A stretch of DNA of 64,000 bases from JBBDMC01 sp963775235 (GTDB taxonomy: Bacteria; Pseudomonadota; Alphaproteobacteria; Rhizobiales; Kaistiaceae): assembly GCA_963775235.1 (NCBI GenBank), contig CAVZHY010000004.1:62001-126000 (forward strand). The letters run 5' to 3'. Below are positions 43,825 to 51,692 of the stretch, piece by piece. A program made the position numbers and the translations under genes. Below the pieces are notes generated by a model, which saw nothing but the letters and a program-made list of their open reading frames with translations, did not search any database and was not told the DNA's origin. Position 1 is the first letter of the stretch, and the number at the start of each line of letters is the position of its first letter.

Positions 43825-44239
43825 AGTTTGGTCGTCGCGGTTCGAAGAAGCGTGGCGACCGATCGCGGAGGCATGAACGATCGACGAAGCATCAACGATT
43901 TGCTTCGTGGCCGGTTGACTCGCCGAGTAAGGGTGCTTTGACAGTTCTCACTGTACGGTGATCGCGACCCGGCGAATGAGCCCGATTGCTCACGCCGGCA
44001 ATCGATCGATCCGCCATGCCGTAAGGGGATTAGATTCCCTGGGTGGTCTGTCTTGCTCAGACCCAGCGCGCCATGCCGCGCACGCTTAAGGTATGGTTGC
44101 CCCAACGTCGCGCCGCAGATCACCGCCCACCTCCGACCCTGGCGCAGACACGGCGAACGCCGCGAGCGGGCAGACACAACTCTCAAATGTGAGTTGATGG
44201 AACGCTTGCCCAATTCATGCTGTCTCCAACCCCGGCAAA
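43825..44239. other. Gap between divergent genes
   Basis: No convincing gene on either strand. It contains the symmetrical box at 43976-43993 that could serve the gene at 43809 (minus) or the DUF2865 gene at 44240 (plus). Confidence 0.4.
43976..43993. promoter_or_regulatory. Palindromic TGAGC-type box between divergent genes
   Basis: ATGAGCCCGATTGCTCAC is a nearly perfect 6-N6-6 palindrome (ATGAGC/GCTCAC). It lies about 170 bases from the minus-strand gene start and 250 bases from the DUF2865 start. Confidence 0.45.
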
Positions 44240-45214
44240 TTGGCGCGCGTCGCTTTCCGCCTGGCCCGCGCGGCCGCCATCCTGACTGTCGCCGCCACGG
44301 CGCAGCCCGCTTTCGCCGCCGACCAGTGCGCCGTGCTGCAGGCCCAGTATGGTGCGGCGCTCGGTGACGCTGGCAGAGAGGCGGCCAACGCCTCGGTGCT
44401 GACAGCCCAACTGGATCGCGCGCGGCTTGCGGCGCAGCAGAACGGTTGCAATCGGCTCGCCCTGTTTGGACCGCGACGCAGCCCGCTGTGCCCGGCGATC
44501 CAAGGCGACGTTGCGCGGTTACAGCGCGACATCGCGCGTCAGGCCCGTGGATCTGTCCTGCGGCCGGCCACCCGGGTTGATTTTTTGCGCGCCCAGCTTG
44601 TTTCGAATGGCTGCGGGACTGCCGTCGCGTCAAGTCGAACATACAAGACACTGTGTGTGCGCATTTGCGATGGCTACTACTTTCCGATCAGCAACGGCAC
44701 CGACCGCAGTCGCCTCAGCGTCGACGCTGGTGTTTGCAAGTCAATGTACGCCCTGCCGGCCGATGCCGAGCTCTTTACCATGCGCGCCGACGGCGAGGTT
44801 GCTGATGCGGCGGCTCTCGATGGAACCCAGCGATACGGCGAGCAGCCCTTCGCATTCTCCTATCGCTCGACGTTCGACGCGGGCTGCGCTGCTCAACTGA
44901 CAGAGGGCCTGACGGCGTTGCAGGCGAGGCTTGCGGCAGTCGTGTTGTCGAAGACTGCGGCGCCGCCCATCGTCGTTCTGGTGCCGGTCCCGACGACGCC
45001 CGCGACTCCGTTCGAAAACGCGGCGAACAGTATCTACCGCACCGGCGGGTTCAGTCTGGCGCCTATCCTGCCGACGCCCGCCACCTCGATTGTGGTCACG
45101 CGACCGATTCGTTTCGTCGGCGCGGCATATTACGAGCGCCTGTTCACCGACCCTTTGGCGCCACCCTTGCTGAGCCCGCCAGTCGCGGCGCCCGTCCTGC
45201 CGGCGGTTCAGTGA
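44240..45214 (+). CDS. Exported DUF2865 family protein
   Basis: A 324-residue precursor with signal peptide (FRLARAAAILTVAATAQPAFAAD), a helical N-terminal half and the DUF2865 core. In the core, TLCVRICDGYYFPISNGT and DRSRLSVDAGVCKSM are the Cys-containing signature, followed by a MRADGEVADAAALDG-type segment. The family occurs in Rhizobiales and neighbours and is of unknown function. No in-frame ATG or GTG works, so TTG at 44240 is taken as the start. Confidence 0.8.
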   Translation: MARVAFRLARAAAILTVAATAQPAFAADQCAVLQAQYGAALGDAGREAANASVLTAQLDRARLAAQQNGCNRLALFGPRRSPLCPAIQGDVARLQRDIARQARGSVLRPATRVDFLRAQLVSNGCGTAVASSRTYKTLCVRICDGYYFPISNGTDRSRLSVDAGVCKSMYALPADAELFTMRADGEVADAAALDGTQRYGEQPFAFSYRSTFDAGCAAQLTEGLTALQARLAAVVLSKTAAPPIVVLVPVPTTPATPFENAANSIYRTGGFSLAPILPTPATSIVVTRPIRFVGAAYYERLFTDPLAPPLLSPPVAAPVLPAVQ

Positions 45215-45270
45215 CAGATACAATTTGCGCTTTGTCGGCGAATTCGCGGCGTGCCATTCGATCCAAATAC

Positions 45271-45317
45271 ATGAGCCGCTTTGCTCATCCGTGGCGGTTG
45301 AATGCGCCTAGAGTGGA
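45271..45317 (+). promoter_or_regulatory. Conserved 46-bp upstream block, copy C
   Basis: Starts ATGAGCCGCTTTGCTCATCC, a perfect ATGAGC-N6-GCTCAT palindrome, then GCGGTT and GCCTAG at the same distances as copies A and B. About 90 bases upstream of the SH3 protein start. Confidence 0.6.
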
Positions 45318-45406
45318 TTCATCATCAGCACCCGATCAAGCAGGCGCCGACAGCTGATTAATCCTGCGGGCGCGCACTGCAAACGAAAACAAATGGAGTG
45401 ACAATC

Positions 45407-45853
45407 ATGAAAATCCGCACACTAGCCATTGGCGCTGCAGCGGCGGCATTGCTCGCCGCGCCTTCGATAGCCGAAGCCGCTTGGGGACAAGCCACGGGTA
45501 GCGTCAACATGCGCACGTGCGCGAGCACATCGTGCGCCAAGATGGCCATCGTGCCGGCAGGCGCGAAGATCTGGGTCGGCGGTAGCCAAGGCGGCTGGTA
45601 CCTTGTCACCTTCAACGGCCGTCAGGGCTACGTGTCCGGCCGCTACGTTGCGGTTGGTCTCGCCGACCGCGGCGCCCCCGGCCCCAATCCCGGCTACAGC
45701 CAAAGGGGACCAGCGCCGCAGTACGGCTATGCGCAGCAGCCGTGGTGGGATAACCAACATCAGGCTTGGTACGACGGTCACCGCTGGTACCGCAATGGCG
45801 TCTGGTACAACCGGCCGAGCGGCTTCCAGTTCGGCTTCACATTCGGCGGTTAG
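45407..45853 (+). CDS. Exported SH3-domain protein
   Basis: The 148-residue precursor has a signal peptide ending at IAEAA. A bacterial SH3 domain follows (GSVNMRTCASTSCAKMAIVP to YLVTFNGRQGYVSGRYVAVG), with a conserved Cys pair. The Tyr/Trp/Gly-rich C-terminus contains WWDNQHQAWYDGHRWYRNG. Such proteins bind peptidoglycan or envelope polymers. GGAG is 8 bases upstream of the ATG. It follows copy C of the 46-bp block. Confidence 0.85.
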   Translation: MKIRTLAIGAAAAALLAAPSIAEAAWGQATGSVNMRTCASTSCAKMAIVPAGAKIWVGGSQGGWYLVTFNGRQGYVSGRYVAVGLADRGAPGPNPGYSQRGPAPQYGYAQQPWWDNQHQAWYDGHRWYRNGVWYNRPSGFQFGFTFGG

Positions 45854-46097
45854 TCCCGCCTGACCGTGCTTGCGCTGGCCCGTCGCTCGTTCCGAGCGGC
45901 GGGCTCTTCGCTTTGGGTCTCCGAGTCACTGCGAATGACAGATCACAGGCGCTCCGTTGAGGGCAAGCCGGAGGCCCAGGACGTGACATCAATTTTGAGC
46001 AGCGCTTAGTCGCCTCGATCGCTTACGTTGCTTCCTGCCGCCGATGAGATGACTGCGGCCAACATCTAAACCCACCAAGAGAGAAAACTCCGCTATA

Positions 46098-46489
46098 ATG
46101 ATGCGCCTTCTATTCACTGCCGCCGCCGTCGCGTTAGCGACCTCGGCCTACGCTGCACCGACCACAACGATGGAGACGATGGGGGCCAACAAGATCCTCG
46201 CCGACGCCCAAGGCATGGTGCTCTACACGTACGATAAAGACACCAAGGGCGAGCCTTCGTCCGCGTGCACCGCCACCTGCCCAGCCAACTGGCCGGCCTT
46301 TGTCCCTGCGGCCGCCGATGTGGCGGACGGCGACTGGACGATCACCAACGGCCTGGCCGAAGATGGTAAGACGTAGTCAAGCAGTGGGCGTACAAAGGCG
46401 TTCCCGTATACTATTATGCCAAGGACGCAAAGGCGGGCGATGCGACTGGCGACGGTGTCGGCAGCATTTGGCACGTCGTGACGATGTAA
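46098..46489 (+). pseudogene. COG4315-type exported lipoprotein-repeat protein, frameshifted
   Basis: The start MMRLLFTAAAVALATSAYAA is a signal peptide. The rest matches the secreted-repeat family: GANKILADAQGMVLYTYDKD, then CTATCPANWPAFVPAAAD. The frame stops at a TAG at 46374-46376, but another frame continues QWAYKGVPVYYYAKDAKAGD and ends IWHVVTM at 46489. So it is one protein of about 130 residues with an indel near 46370. Without repair it lacks the second half-repeat. Confidence 0.75.
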
Positions 46490-47221
46490 AGAAGCTTTCT
46501 CCACGCGGCGCCCGCCATCCGACCAGAAACGGGCGCCGTCACCTCGGTCGACGGGCACCGATTGTATTTGGTCGCGATATTCGAAATTGCCTCAGGCAGC
46601 GTCTACCGGGATGTGGCGCCATCGGCCGGATCAAAGCTGACAGTTGTGAGGTCGGGTTGCGCAAGCGGGGACGTTGCCGCTTAGCCCGGCGCCAGGGCCT
46701 CTCATGCTGTACGTTCGCGGCGGCTGGTGGGCGCCTCACCCTAAAAGAAGGAGCCCCAGCCGGCGGGGGAGCGTGTGCCAGGGCTCCCTACGCTCGCTAC
46801 ACTGAACTATGGCCGCCTCCGGACATCCTAAGGTCGGAAATGTCAGCGCTCCGAAAGTTCGGCCAGTCACCGGTTCTCTGAATTTTTTGTCCAGTCCGCC
46901 GACGATCTTTAACATTATCGCCCACGTCGGTGGGAAACTGTGCAATTCTGACCACTCCCCGGTCGCCCGAGGGTTCGGAGGGAGCGGGCAGCCGCCCATG
47001 GCAATCACCTGAAACCATCCGCCCGACGAAATTACACGAGGTGCCGCAGTCGGATTGAACTGCCCGAATCGGACGGCCGTTTCGTCTCGGACTGGCCTCA
47101 GGCCCGGGCCTTCGCGGTCCGCCATGGCCAGAGCGTTATGCGATCCCCAACGCCTTCGCGCTGCCGCCGGTGCAGGTAGCAGTCGACTGCTGCGACCGTG
47201 GAAGATCGTGGGCAGATAACG
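46490..47221. other. 730-base gap, nothing convincing
   Basis: Open frames of 60-190 codons on both strands here look like chance in GC-rich DNA, with no ribosome binding sites and no protein patterns. One 67-codon plus-strand frame at 46809-47012 is the least bad candidate. No repeats or RNA gene were recognised. Confidence 0.4.
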
Positions 47222-47932
47222 CTAGTTGCCGCGCCTGAGCGTACGTGAAGCGGGGGGGCCTGCTTCGGAGATCGGGGGCTGGTCGTGCAGAACAACGCTC
47301 AACAATGAGCTATGGACTTCGATGCCGCCGTTGTAATCGATAAAGCCGAGTTTTCGAAACTTGTTCATGAAGAAGCTGACGCGCGACCGCGTCGTTCCGA
47401 TCATCTCCGCAAGGGTCTCCTGGCTGATCTTGGCGATCACCGGCTCCGGCTGCGTTTCCTTGCCAAAGTTGGCCAGCAGGAGGAGCAGCCGCGCCAGGCG
47501 CTTCTCGCTCGAGTTAAACAGCTGATCGACGAGATCGGCTTCGACACGAACCGACCAACTCAGAAGGTGCGCAATAAACATTTCGGAGAATTCGGGCTCC
47601 TGATGGATGACCCGAAGTATGGCAGCCTTGTCGAGCCGTACGACAACGGAGTCGGTCAAAGCGGCGACCGTTGCTATGCGCAGCGCCTGGCCAGCCAGGC
47701 ATCCCTCGCCGACAAAGTCGTTGGTCGCCAGAATTGCTATGACGGCTTCCTTGCCTTGCTCCGAAACGACCGTGACCTTCACCTTGCCCTTCTGAACGTA
47801 AAACACCGCGTTGGCCGGATCGCCCTGCGAAAAAACGACCTCACCCTTCTTGTACGTGGCGATACTTCGGCCCTCGCCGATCTTGGCAAGAAAGGTCTTC
47901 GGCGAAAATGGTGCGGGGATTTTGGCCGCCAT
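47222..47932 (-). CDS. Crp/Fnr family transcriptional regulator
   Basis: The 236-residue protein has a cNMP-binding-type beta-roll (YKKGEVVFSQGDPANAVFYV, AILATNDFVGEGCLAG), a long dimerisation helix and a C-terminal winged helix (VIAKISQETLAEMIGTTRSR, VSFFMNKFRKLGF). No N-terminal Cys cluster for an Fe-S centre is present, so it is not a classical FNR. HTH residues are shared with the fragment at 39734. It is a candidate to act at the TGAGC-N6-GCWCA boxes because of their matching geometry, but this is inference only. Confidence 0.92.
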   Translation of the reverse strand: MAAKIPAPFSPKTFLAKIGEGRSIATYKKGEVVFSQGDPANAVFYVQKGKVKVTVVSEQGKEAVIAILATNDFVGEGCLAGQALRIATVAALTDSVVVRLDKAAILRVIHQEPEFSEMFIAHLLSWSVRVEADLVDQLFNSSEKRLARLLLLLANFGKETQPEPVIAKISQETLAEMIGTTRSRVSFFMNKFRKLGFIDYNGGIEVHSSLLSVVLHDQPPISEAGPPASRTLRRGN

Positions 47933-48072
47933 TCGGAATTGAACCTCGAATTCTGATCTTTACGACTTGTGAGCAGATGTGACCGGACCATCACGTCTGC
48001 AACGGGCTAGCTCATGGCGTAGCCCACCTCGTATCACACGTGGAGCTTCGCACAACCGAGAGGAACGAAATC

Positions 48073-48308
48073 ATGGACAAGGATCGTGTCGCCGGGTCGG
48101 CCAAGCAAATCAGGGGAAATTGAAGCAGGCGACGGGAAAGGCAATGGGCGACGCCAAAATGGAGTCGGATGGAACTGCCGAGAAGGTCGAGCGCAAGGTT
48201 CCAAACGCCGTCGGCGGCCTCAAGGACGCGTTGAAGGGGAAACAGGCGCCGTGGGCCGGCGCGGCGCGCGTGACGTTCCCTGGGCCTGGCTCGTTCCACA
48301 ATTCCTAA
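48073..48308 (+). pseudogene. CsbD-like protein with frameshift at a slippery sequence (copy 2)
   Basis: The frame starts MDKDRVAGSAKQIRGN and stops at TGA 48121. In the -1 frame it continues LKQATGKAMGDAKMESDGTA, then KVPNAVGGLKDALKGK, a full CsbD domain. The shift point is the heptamer GGGAAAT at 48114-48120, read as G GGA AAT in the zero frame, which is a canonical -1 slippery pattern. It could be a programmed frameshift, a mutation or an indel error. The C-terminal 20 residues after KGK are probably not original. Confidence 0.7.
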
Positions 48309-48508
48309 GTCTGGCTCATTCTACGGCGGGCGGATGCTCAATCTTGCTCAGACGTCATCTCCGTCGCGCTGCAAACTTCACGTTTGCAACGCCCCGCGTT
48401 GTCTCGATCGCCAGGCGCCGAATCTGAAACAGAGGCGATCAGCCGTGAGGCTGACACCAAAGAAGGCGCTCAGATGAACCTGCCCATAGGACAAAAAGGT
48501 GCACCGCA

Positions 48509-48685
48509 ATGGCGTTGACGCTTGGCAAGCCCAAAGGCCCGACCACCAGCCCGACGGACATCGAGGAAGCAGCAAAATACGGTGTAACGCGAGTTCCGGT
48601 GGATTATTTCCACTACGGCGAATACCGCTACACCAATCTGGCGGATGCAATTGCTGAGGCAAAACGCGCCCGGACATCCAGGTAA
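48509..48685 (+). CDS. Small hypothetical protein, 58 aa
   Basis: Begins MALTLGKPKGPTTSPTDIEE. The rest is AAKYGVTRVPVDYFHYGEYR and YTNLADAIAEAKRARTSR, typical small-protein composition with a helical end. AAAAGGTG lies upstream of the ATG. I have seen similar short proteins in Rhizobiales stress clusters but cannot give a family name. It precedes nhaA by 51 bases. Confidence 0.6.
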   Translation: MALTLGKPKGPTTSPTDIEEAAKYGVTRVPVDYFHYGEYRYTNLADAIAEAKRARTSR

Positions 48686-48694
48686 GCATGGCTT

Positions 48695-48723
48695 GAGACG
48701 CGATGTGCGTGCACAAGCGTCTC
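48695..48723. promoter_or_regulatory. Long stem-loop just upstream of nhaA
   Basis: GAGACGC pairs with GCGTCTC, with an inner TGTGC/GCACA stem: almost a 12-bp stem with a 2-base loop and small bulges. It lies 14 bases before the nhaA start, covering the expected ribosome-binding area. A terminator for the 58-residue gene is possible but there is no T-run. A structure controlling nhaA translation is the alternative. Confidence 0.45.
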
Positions 48724-48736
48724 GGGGAACTGTCGA

Positions 48737-50077
48737 ATGAACCAGGAATCGGCGGGCCTGCCGTCCGAGATTGCCGATTGGTTCACCAAACCCTTCGCGC
48801 GATTTCTCGAGATCGAAGCCGCTGCCGGCGGAGTTTTACTCGTTGCGACGGTGGCTGCCCTGATCCTGTCCAATTCGGGATGGTCCACGCCCTTCATGGC
48901 GATCTGGGAGACGCCAACCGGCTTTCACATCGGGTCCCTGGATTTCACCCGTTCATTGCGGCATTGGATCAACGACGGGTTGATGACCTTCTTCTTCTTT
49001 GTGATCGCCTTGGAACTCAAGCGCGAGCTCGTCCTGGGCGAATTGCGGAACCTGCGCATTGCGGCTCTGCCTCTCGCGGGAGCCTTGGGTGGCATGCTCG
49101 TTCCGGTGTCCCTTTACATTGCGCTTATGGATGGCCACCCAGGCATGCACGGCTGGGGGACAGTGATGGCCACCGACACCGCGTTTGTGATCGGGTGCCT
49201 CACCCTTTTCGGCTCCCGCATCCCACCTAGTCTGCGTCTTTTCTTGCTTTCTCTAGCAATCTTCGACGACGTGGGGGCCATTCTGGTCGTGGCTGTCAGC
49301 TACGGAGCTGCTCTGAATTGGGCAGCATTGGGTCTCGCGATTTTCGGACTCGCGATGGTTGCAGTGTGCGCGCGCCTCGGTATCAGGAACATTGGTGTCT
49401 ACTTTATTCTAGGAGGCGCTGTCTGGCTCTGCTTCGATGCCTCCGGCATCCATCCAACGATCGCAGGAGTAGTTCTAGGATTGATGACCCCGGCGCGCGG
49501 ATGGGTGAGTGACAGGCGCCTACGCGTGATACTCGGCCGGGTACTTTCTTATCCGATTGGCGACAATTGGAGTGGAGATACCGCCGAACGCCGCGACCTC
49601 AAGCGAGCGGGCACTGCGGCGGCGGAGGCTCTTTCGCCCGTGGAGCGGCTCGAAACGATGCTGCACCCCTGGGTGGGGTTCGGGATCATGCCAATCTTCG
49701 CGCTGGCCAATGCGGGCGTTGAGATCTCCCGCGCGGACGTGGGACAGCCGGTCTCGGTGGCGATCGCTGCGGGCCTGGTCGTCGGCAAGCCAGTTGGCGT
49801 CTTCATGTTTAGCTTTCTCGCTGATCGACTTCGACTGGGTGTTCGGGCATCCGGCTTGAGCTGGCGCCTCCTCGCGGCAGGCGCCTTCTTGACCGGAATC
49901 GGGTTCACGATGTCGCTGTTCATTGCCGGGTTGGCCTATACCCCCGCAATGCTTGCCGCCGGCAAGCTCGGCATACTCGTCGCGTCCGTCACTTCCGCCT
50001 CGGCCGGTCTTCTAATTCTCGCTTGGCTGACCGCTGGCGAAAAACCGCGAAAGGCTTCTCGTGGAGCGGCGCGATGA
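48737..50077 (+). CDS. nhaA: Na+/H+ antiporter NhaA
   Basis: A 446-residue membrane protein of about 12 helices. The functional motifs are ATDTAFVIGCL (Asp equivalent to E. coli Asp133) and LAIFDDVGAILVVA (the Asp163/Asp164 pair that binds Na+). It exchanges Na+ or Li+ for protons at alkaline pH. It overlaps the metallopeptidase gene by ATGA. AGGGTTCAC-like text is not visible upstream; the start may be affected by the hairpin. Confidence 0.96.
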   Translation: MNQESAGLPSEIADWFTKPFARFLEIEAAAGGVLLVATVAALILSNSGWSTPFMAIWETPTGFHIGSLDFTRSLRHWINDGLMTFFFFVIALELKRELVLGELRNLRIAALPLAGALGGMLVPVSLYIALMDGHPGMHGWGTVMATDTAFVIGCLTLFGSRIPPSLRLFLLSLAIFDDVGAILVVAVSYGAALNWAALGLAIFGLAMVAVCARLGIRNIGVYFILGGAVWLCFDASGIHPTIAGVVLGLMTPARGWVSDRRLRVILGRVLSYPIGDNWSGDTAERRDLKRAGTAAAEALSPVERLETMLHPWVGFGIMPIFALANAGVEISRADVGQPVSVAIAAGLVVGKPVGVFMFSFLADRLRLGVRASGLSWRLLAAGAFLTGIGFTMSLFIAGLAYTPAMLAAGKLGILVASVTSASAGLLILAWLTAGEKPRKASRGAAR

Positions 50078-51177
50078 AATTGTTCGAATGCCAGAATTGC
50101 GGCCAACTGCTTTATTTCGAAAATACGCGCTGTGAGCGCTGTGGCAGCCAACTGGGCTATGTGCCCGATCGAACGAACCTGAGTGCGCTCGTTGCCGATG
50201 GCGATCGATGGCGTCTCTTCGACATGCACGACGATCTCCGGCGATTTTGTGCCAATGCTGCTTACGGGGTCTGCAACTGGATGATGCCGGCCGCAGGCCC
50301 GCAGCAATTCTGCCGAGCCTGCCGGCTGAACCGAACGATTCCAGATCTTTCCAGGCCGGGAAACCTCGTGCTTTGGCAGCGATTGGAGACAGCCAAACAC
50401 CGTCTCGTTTACGGGCTCCTCCGGCTCAAGCTGCCGCTCGTCAGCAAATACGAAGATGACGAAAATGGGCTTGTTTTCGACTTCGTTTCCAGTTCGGGAA
50501 TGCTCCTGGAAGGACAGCAAGTCGCAACGGGCCACGCCAACGGGCTGATAACCATCGATATTTCCGAGGCTGACGATGCCGAGCGCGAACGGCATCGCCG
50601 CGACTTGGCGGAGCCGTATCGCACGCTCCTCGGACATTTCCGCCACGAAGTCGGTCACCACTATTGGCAGCGCATGGTGCGGGACGGCGTTTGGCACGCA
50701 GCTTTCCGCGATCTTTTCGGCGACGAACGTCAGCCTTATGCGACGGCTCTTCAAAGACACTACGCGACCGGGCCCAGGCCCGACTGGCAGGAGCATCATG
50801 TCAGCAGCTACGCTGGTGCCCATCCGTGGGAGGATTTCGCAGAAACCTGGGCCCACTATCTGCACATCGTCGACACGCTCGAGACGGCGGCCGCCTTCGG
50901 ATTGCAGGTGCATCCTACGGTCGGACGCTTGCCTCGCCTCGACCTGAAAATTGACTTTGATCCGTACGACCAGGACGACTTCGACGCGTTGATCCGAGCG
51001 TGGCTTCCGCTTACCTACGCCGTCAACAGCCTCAACCAAAGCATGGGCCAGCCGGATCTATATCCGTTCGTTTTGGCACCAACGGTCATGGGCAAGCTGC
51101 GATTCGTCCACGGCCTCATTTTTGGGACCGGGGAAGCTGGGCCCCGATCAGCCCGAGCCGGCGGCGACGCGCGTTAA
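50074..51177 (+). CDS. Zinc-ribbon plus HExxH putative metallopeptidase
   Basis: The 367-residue protein starts with a zinc ribbon (FECQNCG then CERCGSQLGY). It has two further Cys pairs (FCANAAYGVCNWM, FCRACRLNRT) and a gluzincin-like motif HEVGHHYWQRM at about residue 190. WEDFAETWAHYLH could provide the third zinc ligand. This matches the family of putative zinc-binding metallopeptidases with N-terminal zinc ribbon (DUF2248-like/PF10005-type). Substrate unknown, cytoplasmic. Translation is coupled to nhaA by the ATGA overlap. Confidence 0.88.
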   Translation: MKLFECQNCGQLLYFENTRCERCGSQLGYVPDRTNLSALVADGDRWRLFDMHDDLRRFCANAAYGVCNWMMPAAGPQQFCRACRLNRTIPDLSRPGNLVLWQRLETAKHRLVYGLLRLKLPLVSKYEDDENGLVFDFVSSSGMLLEGQQVATGHANGLITIDISEADDAERERHRRDLAEPYRTLLGHFRHEVGHHYWQRMVRDGVWHAAFRDLFGDERQPYATALQRHYATGPRPDWQEHHVSSYAGAHPWEDFAETWAHYLHIVDTLETAAAFGLQVHPTVGRLPRLDLKIDFDPYDQDDFDALIRAWLPLTYAVNSLNQSMGQPDLYPFVLAPTVMGKLRFVHGLIFGTGEAGPRSARAGGDAR

Positions 51178-51422
51178 GTCCGTGAAGTTGGCCGCTGACT
51201 CCGTGCCGACTTTTGTCCGGCGTCCTTGCCTGCGACTGAGGCGATCGTCTCGCTAAGCTCCGCGAACGACATCGGGCAATTTGGATATTCGCTGATCAAC
51301 CGTTCGGCCTCAACACCCGCCGATAGTTCGGAGCCTTTCTGCCGAGCCCTGTCGACGAGGTTCTGAACACGATCGAGAAGTTGTTGACGCGTCACGGCGC
51401 TCGCGGGATTGGAGAGGGGCAT
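51174..51422 (-). CDS. Hypothetical protein, 82 aa
   Basis: Starts MPLSNPASAVTRQQLLDRVQ, with GGGGGAG 5 bases upstream. A helix pair (NLVDRARQKGSELSAGVEAE, MSFAELSETIASVAGKDAG) suggests a small all-alpha protein. It ends convergently with the metallopeptidase gene, overlapping 4 bases. No family recognised. Confidence 0.6.
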   Translation of the reverse strand: MPLSNPASAVTRQQLLDRVQNLVDRARQKGSELSAGVEAERLISEYPNCPMSFAELSETIASVAGKDAGQKSARSQRPTSRT

Positions 51423-51692
51423 CGTCTCCCCCTTTCGTTTGCAGGGGGAGCACAATGGCGGCGCTCTCAGTCGCCGGCTCCTGTTTCAAATATGCGCGGC
51501 GATGTCCCGACAATACGCTCAATCGCTCCGAATGGCGACCACAAGAAACCATGGCCGCCAGCAACTTTGAGTCAATTGGTCAGGACATCTCGGGCGACCA
51601 CCTCGGTGACGACGCTCGCCGTCGACGTGGCGCCCCAACGGGCCGCCGACCTCCCGATATCGTCGGGCCTCTGAACGATCGGGGAAACCGAT

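Noticed and set aside
43930..43948. GTGAGAACTGTC on the minus strand as another TGAGC-type box
   Set aside because: The first half is GTGAGA and there is no matching second half-site.
46736..47125. 130-codon minus-strand frame in the 46.5-47.2 kb gap
   Set aside because: No ribosome binding site or recognisable content; typical chance frame in GC-rich DNA.
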